DNA of 51,806 nucleotides from Actinomycetes bacterium (GTDB lineage: Bacteria > Actinomycetota > Acidimicrobiia > Acidimicrobiales > Acidimicrobiaceae): the NCBI GenBank assembly GCA_021842145.1, contig JAKCBW010000003.1:1-51806 (forward strand). Reading direction: 5' to 3'. The notes below the pieces were generated by a model. It was given only the letters and a program-made list of their open reading frames with translations. It had not been told where the DNA came from and made no database searches. The position numbers were made by a program, and so were the translations under genes. Below are positions 26,978 to 33,646 of the stretch, piece by piece. Position 1 is the stretch's first letter; each line of letters starts with the position of its first letter.

Positions 26978-27475
26978 TTAGCCCTTCCTTACATCCTCAA
27001 GAAGGCCCTCTACGCTGGCTCGACCACTCTTGTACTGCTCGACTAGTTCAGATGAAAGCCGATCGAGTACCGAGTGTAACTGTTGTCTCATCTCGGATAT
27101 CTCCCTTTCGGTCTCCGCCAACCGATCGCCCTTCGACGGTGGACCGGCAAGGGAGTCCTGTAAGAACTGGTCAGCCTGAAGTGAGGCCTCCTCCGAAATT
27201 TCCACTTCCACCAGTCTGCCAGCCGAACTGTGCGGATTACCGTCACTAAGTATCTCAGACAATTCGCCTATTAGTTCGCTGGAGTCTGAAGTAGTGTTAG
27301 AGGCTTCAGCGATGTCGATCATCGCTTGCACTAACCGACGCGTATAGGATACGACCGATTCGATATGGATTGCCTGGTCTCTACGCCGCCGAAGTTCTTC
27401 CACACTAATTGAACCGATGTCATCGATGAAAGAGGGGCTAAGCACCTCTGCAACTTCTTCACGGAGCGACGCCAT
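26978..27475 (-). CDS. rsiG: RsiG-like c-di-GMP-dependent anti-sigma factor
   Basis: Helical protein of 165 residues with no membrane segment. It contains two copies of the c-di-GMP signature known from Streptomyces RsiG, E(X)3S(X)2R(X)3Q(X)3D. The first is exact: E39, S43, R46, Q50, D54 (ESVVSYTRRLVQAMID). The second is E123, S127, R130, H134, D138, with His in place of Gln. The tail EQYKSGRASVEGLL also resembles RsiG and 'aerial mycelium formation' proteins. In Streptomyces, RsiG sequesters the sigma factor WhiG when bound to c-di-GMP. No sigma gene is in the window, so the partner is unknown. It lies 39 nt downstream of the S26 peptidase gene. Confidence 0.8.
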   Translation of the reverse strand: MASLREEVAEVLSPSFIDDIGSISVEELRRRRDQAIHIESVVSYTRRLVQAMIDIAEASNTTSDSSELIGELSEILSDGNPHSSAGRLVEVEISEEASLQADQFLQDSLAGPPSKGDRLAETEREISEMRQQLHSVLDRLSSELVEQYKSGRASVEGLLEDVRKG

Positions 27476-27514
27476 ATTCTATACTCTAGATGATTTCGCT
27501 AATGAGCTCATCTT

Positions 27515-27919
27515 TTAAATCCTTCCGGCCGAACTTACGGGGAAATAGCGATAGAATGCCACGCCAATAAGCTCACTAAGTGGGATGAGTCCAAAGTGCC
27601 TGGAGTCCGTGGATGCGTCGGCATTGTCACCTATTGCGACGACTTCTCCAGCCCCGACACTTTGTGCCCGCTTCACGAGAAGCCTGGTGCGCTCCCTTGG
27701 GTCAGCGAAAACTATCAGCGATCCAGGAATGGGAGCAATTCCCTTCCTGACGAGAATTTTGTCGCCATCGGAAAGAGTCGGCTCCATGGAGTCGCCTACG
27801 ACTTCTAGGCGCTGGTAACGGCGGATGAACCTTCGAGTCAATTCAGCAAACCCCACGAAAAAGACCAGCCAACCCATTGCCTCCAACCCAAGCAGTAATA
27901 GATTGACAAGTCTCTTCAA
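27515..27919 (-). CDS. S26-family signal-peptidase-like membrane protease
   Basis: Small membrane-anchored serine protease of 134 residues. An N-terminal hydrophobic helix (residues about 5-27) is followed by GDSMEPTLSDGDKILVRKG with the nucleophile Ser, LLVKRAQSVG with the general-base Lys, and GDNADASTDSRHFGLI near the C-terminus. The compact form and STDSRHFG box resemble both type I signal peptidases and the nickel superoxide dismutase maturation proteases. No sodN-like gene is in the window, so the substrate is open. TTG start at 27919 with GGAGG 7 nt upstream. Confidence 0.8.
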   Translation of the reverse strand: MKRLVNLLLLGLEAMGWLVFFVGFAELTRRFIRRYQRLEVVGDSMEPTLSDGDKILVRKGIAPIPGSLIVFADPRERTRLLVKRAQSVGAGEVVAIGDNADASTDSRHFGLIPLSELIGVAFYRYFPVSSAGRI

Positions 27920-28385
27920 CTCTGCACCTCCACAACGACGCCGTCCTCATCAACACGGAAAGAGATTCCCAAATATCGGCTGCTAATCCATGCTAACATT
28001 AGGTCTATGGCTGCTGGAGCAACGAAATACTAGATAGTTGGCTCAAGCGATTCCATTGAGCCTAACCTTAGCGAGTACCCATTACAGTTCACATGGCAAC
28101 TGGCGTCATCACGGATATCTAACGGTGATTAATCTAACGGTGATTACTCGTGAATATCCGGAGGCTTAGCGCAAAGCTCATCCTGGATGGCTGGCCTTAG
28201 ATCCTGCATTTCACACCTCAAGGTCGATCAGAACCTTTCTGAACCGACAAGGCGAGCCGGAGTTCCTTAAGTTTGTAGCCGATAGGTCTTTGCCTAGAGA
28301 CCTAGAGATTTCCTATCTGGAGATCAAAATTCGTTCACACCCTTGACGACTAGTATGGAGGGAGACCAGCCCCGAAAGAACGATA
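27920..28385. other. Non-coding region between divergent genes
   Basis: About 466 bases with no supported gene. It contains the tandem 15-bp duplication described separately and probably promoters for the S26 peptidase gene (minus) and the DUF393 gene (plus). ATG 28354 opens a 13-codon frame ending just after the DUF393 start; it may be chance. Confidence 0.4.
28112..28160. repeat. Tandem 15-bp duplication framed by inverted arms
   Basis: ATCTAACGGTGATTA occurs twice head to tail (28117-28131 and 28132-28146) without mismatch. Inverted arms CGGATAT (28112-28118) and ATATCCG (28154-28160) bracket the pair. It is intergenic, about 200 bp upstream of both flanking genes, so it could be an operator pair or a recent slippage duplication. 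Confidence 0.8.
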
Positions 28386-28925
28386 TTGACGCATAGCGCT
28401 ATAGAAATCGCGAAAGAGACTACCGATACCCTTGAAAGCGGGCGACGATCTTCGGGGCGACAATCTTCGGAATTAGAGTCGAGTTCTCCCTCTGCAGTCT
28501 CCCAATTGACCGTCGTCTTCGATTCAGAGTGCGATATGTGCATTCACTTCGCCAACGTGCTTGATGGATGGCGGGTGGCAACGCTGCCCTATCAGGACCT
28601 TTCCCCACAAGATCCACTCCTCGCTTACAATCCAAGAGACAGGCTGGTGGTGATACGGGACGGCTTAATTGCAACTGGCCCCTTGGCGGTATTAGAAATC
28701 GCTAGAGACAAATATCCGAAATTGAATTGGTTATGGTGTCGAGTTGGTTCCGGATGGCCGTTAGCTCTTAGCGGTGCCGTCTATGAGGCGATAGCAAAGA
28801 GGCGGCACCTTATAGTTCGACTGTTTTGCGCTCCTTTGCTCAAGGGTGCGATTCCATCCCTGGGCCTTCGACCACCTAATCGGCAATTGACCAAAAAATC
28901 ACCTCACTCAGGGAAATCGAACTGA
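28386..28925 (+). CDS. DUF393 / DCC-family thiol-disulfide oxidoreductase-like protein
   Basis: The core from about residue 42 has VVFDSECDMCIHFA, the D-x-x-C-x-x-C signature of the DCC family (DUF393). DRLVVIRDG, a Leu-rich helix and YEAIAKRRHLI follow, matching the family's 'Y..ia..R' ending. These small thioredoxin-like proteins are presumed redox-active; substrates are unknown. The 179-residue reading begins at TTG 28386 and has a Ser/Glu-rich 40-residue leader with no Shine-Dalgarno sequence. A shorter start at TTG 28506, directly before the core, is equally possible. It stands alone between two minus-strand genes. Confidence 0.65.
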   Translation: MTHSAIEIAKETTDTLESGRRSSGRQSSELESSSPSAVSQLTVVFDSECDMCIHFANVLDGWRVATLPYQDLSPQDPLLAYNPRDRLVVIRDGLIATGPLAVLEIARDKYPKLNWLWCRVGSGWPLALSGAVYEAIAKRRHLIVRLFCAPLLKGAIPSLGLRPPNRQLTKKSPHSGKSN

Positions 28926-29477
28926 ACAAAAGGTGTCCTAACCCTTCGGACCTGGGTCACCGAGAGTTAGTCCACGGTGGACATTGGAAATTTTAAACGC
29001 GTCGAGAACAAAATCCATTACATAACGAAATGCATTAGTTTTCTTACCACCCACGGATCCTTTGTATGTCGCACATGGTCGGCCCGCCGGAACTCCGCCT
29101 TGTCTAATAGGCGGAAAGGGCTTTTGGAACCGACCCAATGTGGAATCTGTTGGAAATCAGGTCTCCTCCCGTGTCACCGATCCTTTGTCAAAGGTACCGG
29201 TCAGGTTCCCCGGTCAGAGTGGACTACCGGTTTTCACATACGGAAGTTCATCACAAAGTACCTAATTTTTTGGGCCCGAGTCGACAACTCTGTGGACTAC
29301 ATCTACCTTGACCTTTTGGGCGACGTTCCAGTTGCTCAAGGCCCTTACGACGTGCCCTTATGACGTGTATTCGACCACGATGGTGGGTCGGTAGTAATTC
29401 ACTTTTCCCAGATTGTCCCTACGAGCGGTCCGGTTCCATAATTGCAAAGGATCCAGTGATCAGTTTCTAAAGGCCTC

Positions 29478-29513
29478 TTGGCCGCCCCTAAGCACTAGCT
29501 CCAGGGCGGCCAA
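29478..29513. terminator. 10-bp perfect stem-loop downstream of nrdJ
   Basis: TTGGCCGCCC (29478-29487) and GGGCGGCCAA (29504-29513) are exact inverted repeats around a 16-nt loop. It lies 111 bp beyond the nrdJ stop in the direction of transcription. The stem is strong, but no U-run follows on either strand, so it could be a terminator of a U-less kind, an RNA-stabilising hairpin, or a protein-binding dyad. Confidence 0.5.
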
Positions 29514-29566
29514 TGGTACGATTGGCGAGCATGAACCGTTCGGCGACTCATATAGACCTTGCTAAC

Positions 29567-29611
29567 ACTCTCCGGTCTTGTACTCTCCGGTCTTATATTC
29601 TCCGCCCCAAT
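29567..29611. repeat. 15-bp tandem repeats immediately 3' of nrdJ
   Basis: ACTCTCCGGTCTTGT (29567-29581) and ACTCTCCGGTCTTAT (29582-29596) differ at one base; a third, degenerate copy (ATTCTCCGCCCCAAT) runs to 29611. The array begins 14 bp after the nrdJ stop codon on the minus strand. Confidence 0.8.
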
Positions 29612-29624
29612 ATGCTCTCGAGAA

Positions 29625-32399
29625 TCAACTGCATCCACTAGTGGTGCCGCAGCTAGTGCAGACAAAGCAGGATCCGGCTCTTTGCATAGCATTTCCGCAC
29701 TGATAGCAGTACGGGGAGTCCTTTGCTGCCTCCCGAGATAACAGGTTCAAGCCAGGAGCCACCGCATGAGTCTCGTGAGAATAGTCAGACATCGAAGAAT
29801 CGACTATTGCTACCGGATCATCCTGAAATAGCAGTGGCTGGGTCCTCTCTTGGACCGTCTGAATCCCAAGGTCGAGGCGCTCGTCCAATGGTAGGTAGTC
29901 AACTGCCAATCGTCGGAATATGTAGTCCACGAGCGAAGCGGCGATTCTGATGTCTGGATCGTCGGTCATTCCCGCCGGTTCAAACCTCATGTTCGTGTAC
30001 TTGCGGACAAAGGTCGAAAGGGGAACTCCATGCTGTAGACCAAGGCTAACGGAAATTGAAAAAGCATCCATGATCCCAGCGAGAGTAGAACCCTGCTTGG
30101 AAACCTTCATAAACACTTCGCCAGGCCTGCCATCGTCATACTCTCCAACCGTTACATAACCTTCACAGTCAGCGACCCTGAAAGCAAACGTCGCCGAGCG
30201 TCTGCGTCTTGGCAGGCGCTCCCGCATCGGTTTCTTCACTACGACGGTCTGAGTATTGAGCGCCTTCTCAAGCTCTTCGACCTTTTTCGCCAGCTCCAAA
30301 TCGGTTAGAGATGTTGCCTTAGTAGTCGAAAGCGGCTGAGCCACCTTGCAATTGTCGCGGTAGATAGCGACGGCCTTAATCCCCATCTTCCAGGCATCAA
30401 AATGTAGTTTTTCGATCTCCTCGACGGTCGCCTCTTCTGGCATATTGACCGTCTTTGAGATTGCACCGGAAATGAATGGCTGGACAGCCGCCATCATCCT
30501 AACGTGGCCGAGGTAGTGGATAGTATTGTCGCCCATTGAACAGGCAAAGACTGGAAGGTGTCCCTCCTTCAGCCCCGGCGCACCGACAATCGAGCGGTTC
30601 TTATCGACGTAAGAAACTATCTCGGCTATTGCATCTTCGCCATATCCGAGCTGACGCAATGCCCTAGGAACCGTCTGGTTAACTATCGACATAGTTCCGC
30701 CGCCAACCAGTTTCTTGGTCTTTACCAGACCTAAATCCGGCTCTATCCCGGTTGTATCGCAATCCATAAGCAGGCCAATTGTCCCAGTAGGTGCCAGAAC
30801 ACTCGCCTGGGCATTTCTGACTCCGAACGCTTCTCCCTGCTCAACGGCCTCATCCCAAATCTCCTGTGCCGCAGTTAGCAACTCGGTAGGGACAAGCTCT
30901 TCGTCAATCTTTGAAACGGCCTCTCTATGCATTTTCAGCACATTTATCATCGCTTCGCTGTTCTGTGAATAGCCGGCGAATGGACCCATTCGGGCCGCCA
31001 ACCGGGCGGAAGTCGCATAAGAGCCACCAGTAAGAAGCGCCGTTATCGAAGCCGCCCATGCCCTCCCCTCGGCGGAGTCGTAAGGGAGGCCCTTCGCCAT
31101 CAACAAAGCCCCGAGGTTTGCATACCCAATACCTAGCTGACGAAACCTGCGAGAGTTTTCTGCAATACCTTCGGTTGGATAGTCGGCATTACCGACCAAT
31201 ATCTCCTGGGCGGTGAAGACGACCCTTGTCGCCGATTCGAAACCGGCAATGTCGAAAGATCCGTCATCATTCAAAAAAGTCAGGAGGTTTAAACTTGCGA
31301 GATTACAAGCGGAGTTGTCGATGTGCATATACTCCGAGCAGGGGTTCGAACCATTAATTCTCCCCGTATTTGGGGCAGTATGCCAGCGATTGATCGTGGT
31401 ATCGAATTGAAGCCCAGGATCGGCGCACTCCCACGAGGCCTCTGCAATCTCCCGCCAGATAGTCCTGGCCTTTTTCGTAGCGATCGTTTCGCCAGTTGAA
31501 ACAGACTTGAGATCCCAATCGCCGTCAGCCTCCACGGCCTGCATGAACTCGTCGGTAATTCGAACCGAGTTGTTGGCATTCTGATACTGGATGGAAAAGC
31601 TGTCCTTGCCATCGAGGTCCATGTCGAAGCCGGCGTCGCGTAGCACCCTAGCCTTGCGCTCTTCTAGGGCCTTACACCAAATGAAGTCCTCGATGTCTGG
31701 GTGATCAACATTTAGTATCACCATCTTGGCCGCTCTTCTAGTCTTGCCGCCCGATTTGATTGTCCCAGCTGAAGCGTCGGCCCCCCTCATGAAACTTACG
31801 GGACCGGAAGCGGTACCGCCGCCCTTTATAAACTCAGCTGATGAACGAATCTTGGACAAATTCACTCCTGCTCCGGAGCCGCCCTTGAAGATAATCCCCT
31901 CTTCGCGGTACCAGTTGAGTATCGAGTCCATCGAATCGTCAACGGCGAGGATAAAACAGGCTGATGCCTGGGCTGGAACGCCTTTAACGCCTATGTTGAA
32001 CCACACTGGGGAGTTAAATGCGGCTCTTTGCTTAATTACCAGGTACTTCAGTTCGTCAGAAAATGTCTCCGCCTCATCGTCATCTACGAAGTAACCATCC
32101 TTGCGTCCCCATGCGGTAATGGTGTCGACTACCCTGTCCACGACCTGCTTGAGCGAATGCTCACGCTCGGGGGTACCCAAATTTCCACGGAAGTACTTCT
32201 GCGCCAAAATGTTTGTAGCATTCACGCTCCAACTCTCGGGTACTTCAACGCCAAGCTGTTCGAATGCGACAGTTGAGTCCTTGAAGTTGGTTATGCGCGA
32301 ATCCCTCTTCTCCCATCGCACCATCTGATAGGGGTGCACACCCTCTTCGGTGAAGTGCCTTCTTATGCCCAATGCCATTTTCTCTGGCGCTATAGCCAT
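29625..32399 (-). CDS. nrdJ: Adenosylcobalamin-dependent (class II) ribonucleoside reductase
   Basis: Reduces ribonucleotides to deoxyribonucleotides using a thiyl radical generated from coenzyme B12, so it works with or without oxygen. The 924-residue protein shows QASACFILAVDDSMDSI, GGSGAGVNLSKIRSS, the active-site NPCSEYMHIDNSACNL (N-x-C-x-E), LAPTGTIGLLMDCDTTGIEPD, and the C-terminal zinc-ribbon/redox tail CYQCGNAMQ...CFVCTSCG. ATG at 32399, with a second in-frame ATG at codon 8. Paired NrdR boxes lie 119-165 nt upstream. No other ribonucleotide reductase gene is in view. Confidence 0.96.
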   Translation of the reverse strand: MAIAPEKMALGIRRHFTEEGVHPYQMVRWEKRDSRITNFKDSTVAFEQLGVEVPESWSVNATNILAQKYFRGNLGTPEREHSLKQVVDRVVDTITAWGRKDGYFVDDDEAETFSDELKYLVIKQRAAFNSPVWFNIGVKGVPAQASACFILAVDDSMDSILNWYREEGIIFKGGSGAGVNLSKIRSSAEFIKGGGTASGPVSFMRGADASAGTIKSGGKTRRAAKMVILNVDHPDIEDFIWCKALEERKARVLRDAGFDMDLDGKDSFSIQYQNANNSVRITDEFMQAVEADGDWDLKSVSTGETIATKKARTIWREIAEASWECADPGLQFDTTINRWHTAPNTGRINGSNPCSEYMHIDNSACNLASLNLLTFLNDDGSFDIAGFESATRVVFTAQEILVGNADYPTEGIAENSRRFRQLGIGYANLGALLMAKGLPYDSAEGRAWAASITALLTGGSYATSARLAARMGPFAGYSQNSEAMINVLKMHREAVSKIDEELVPTELLTAAQEIWDEAVEQGEAFGVRNAQASVLAPTGTIGLLMDCDTTGIEPDLGLVKTKKLVGGGTMSIVNQTVPRALRQLGYGEDAIAEIVSYVDKNRSIVGAPGLKEGHLPVFACSMGDNTIHYLGHVRMMAAVQPFISGAISKTVNMPEEATVEEIEKLHFDAWKMGIKAVAIYRDNCKVAQPLSTTKATSLTDLELAKKVEELEKALNTQTVVVKKPMRERLPRRRRSATFAFRVADCEGYVTVGEYDDGRPGEVFMKVSKQGSTLAGIMDAFSISVSLGLQHGVPLSTFVRKYTNMRFEPAGMTDDPDIRIAASLVDYIFRRLAVDYLPLDERLDLGIQTVQERTQPLLFQDDPVAIVDSSMSDYSHETHAVAPGLNLLSREAAKDSPYCYQCGNAMQRAGSCFVCTSCGTTSGCS

Positions 32400-32822
32400 A
32401 CGAACTTTCCCCCTCTTCAGATTAAAAATAGAATCCGAGCACGTTCCAAATCAGACCCTAACCAAGGATCTCTCCGCTGCGTCTAATCGGCTCAGCAAAG
32501 CTCTCCAAACGAATAAACCACAACATATGGGAATGGCTTCCGTGTCGAGTACCACATATTGTAGATGCACCGGGCGGCTTCGTGCAACCAATTCAAAGAA
32601 GTTTCGTAATTACCCTGCTGAAATTACGAATTTTCTTGAACCTGTTGCCGCCTCGTCGGGTGATGGTGGCGGTTCGTTAGTCGACCTTGCAAGCCCCGCT
32701 AAATCAGAGCTGCTAAAAAGAAATTATGACATCTACTGCGACCAGTCAACCGGGAAGGTGAAATAAATTCCGAAGGTAGTCTTGAACTGCCAGTTTCCAC
32801 TTAGACAGAGGCCTACTCAAAC
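32400..32822. other. Divergent regulatory region between nrdJ and the GT2 gene
   Basis: About 420 bases carrying the nrdJ leader and promoter region. A 138-residue plus-strand frame at 32350-32766 overlaps the nrdJ start and covers the NrdR boxes; it has no recognisable domain and I do not call it. The GT2 promoter should lie between about 32600 and 32822. Confidence 0.5.
32518..32564 (-). promoter_or_regulatory. Paired NrdR boxes upstream of nrdJ
   Basis: Consensus for NrdR is acaCwAtATaTwGtgt. Site 1, read on the minus strand at 32533-32518, is TTCCCATATGTTGTGG. Site 2, read on the plus strand at 32549-32564, is GTACCACATATTGTAG. Both keep every strongly conserved position (C4, A6, A8, T9, T11, G13). 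The linker is 15 bp and the centres are 31 bp apart, the spacing reported for NrdR tandem boxes (about three helical turns). This predicts ATP/dATP-responsive repression of nrdJ. The nrdR gene is not in the window. Confidence 0.8.
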
Positions 32823-33632
32823 GTGAGAGTTCCGCAGACCGTTGCAGCAGAGTTCAACTTTGCCCCAAACACGCAAGATAAGAATGCGATAGATAGGTAC
32901 CTAGCAGAGCATTCCAGCGAACCGATCCCGGAGTTCATTGTTCTGATTCCTGCGTTTAATGAGGCAAAAAACCTACCTATCGTCGCCGGGCTGTTGGACA
33001 ATGCCCAGGGGGAACTCCGAACAGGGAGGGTCGTCATATGTATTGACGGGGCGACTGATCAAACCGAATCTGTCGCGCGGGACCTTGGATTTGGGGTCTG
33101 TGCCGCAAGCGTCAACAGGGGGCAGGGCGCAGTACTTAAGATGGGGTATCAGCTGGCCATTGCGGTGGGCGCCAAATACGTTGTCATAGTGGACGCAGAC
33201 GGTCAATGGGATCCATCAGATCTAGCCTCGATACTTAATCCGCTAAGGGAAGATATAGCTGACTTCGTACAGGGGTCGAGGGAACTAGGCGAAACCAGGG
33301 TCGGAGACTCATTCCGAGACTTTGGTGTCGTCGTCTTTGCTAGGTTGATATCACTTCTCACCGGTGTCAAGGTCACCGATACTTCGAGCGGATATAGGGC
33401 CTTCGACGTGAGCCTCCTATCAAAGATTCGGCTAAGTGAGCCACAGTATCAATCATCCGAGTTGCTGATCGGGGCGATCATGGCCGGGGCACGGGTCGTC
33501 GAGATCCCCACCGTCATGCATCGAAGGCCGAGCGGCAAATCCAAAAAGGGAAACAACTTCAGCTATGGAATTAACTACTCTAAGGTGGTACTCAATACTT
33601 GGTTGAGAGAAAAATACCTCGTAGAACGATAG
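32823..33632 (+). CDS. GT2 family glycosyltransferase, polyprenol-phosphate sugar synthase-like
   Basis: GT-A glycosyltransferase of the dolichol-phosphate-mannose synthase (DPM1)/ArnC group, 269 residues. IPEFIVLIPAFNEAKNLP opens the fold; VNRGQGAVLKMGYQLA and VDADGQWDP with the metal-binding DAD follow, then DTSSGYRAFDVSLL. There are no C-terminal membrane helices, so it is probably peripheral and makes a polyprenyl-phosphate-linked sugar at the inner face of the membrane. GTG start at 32823. The next gene, a GT-C-like membrane protein, starts just after its stop, suggesting donor synthase plus transferase. Confidence 0.85.
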   Translation: MRVPQTVAAEFNFAPNTQDKNAIDRYLAEHSSEPIPEFIVLIPAFNEAKNLPIVAGLLDNAQGELRTGRVVICIDGATDQTESVARDLGFGVCAASVNRGQGAVLKMGYQLAIAVGAKYVVIVDADGQWDPSDLASILNPLREDIADFVQGSRELGETRVGDSFRDFGVVVFARLISLLTGVKVTDTSSGYRAFDVSLLSKIRLSEPQYQSSELLIGAIMAGARVVEIPTVMHRRPSGKSKKGNNFSYGINYSKVVLNTWLREKYLVER

Positions 33633-33646
33633 CCAATCCCATAGAA

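Larger units (their letters stand above)
28926..29624. other. Non-coding region between DUF393 gene and nrdJ
   Basis: Roughly 700 bases without a convincing gene; a 128-residue plus-strand frame at 28977-29363 resembles nothing I know and has irregular composition. The region holds a hairpin TCCGCCT / AGGCGGA at 29094-29115, a short dyad TCCAC-G-GTGGA at 28971-28981, and two copies of CAC(G/C)GATCCTTTGT near 29053 and 29176. The large stem-loop and 15-bp repeats are listed separately. Confidence 0.4.

Noticed and set aside
28977-29363. 128-residue plus-strand frame between DUF393 gene and nrdJ
   Set aside because: Irregular composition rich in Cys, Trp and Arg, no Shine-Dalgarno sequence or -10 in place, no recognisable motif.
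32350-32766. 138-residue plus-strand frame over the nrdJ start
   Set aside because: Overlaps the nrdJ 5' end and both NrdR boxes; no family resemblance.
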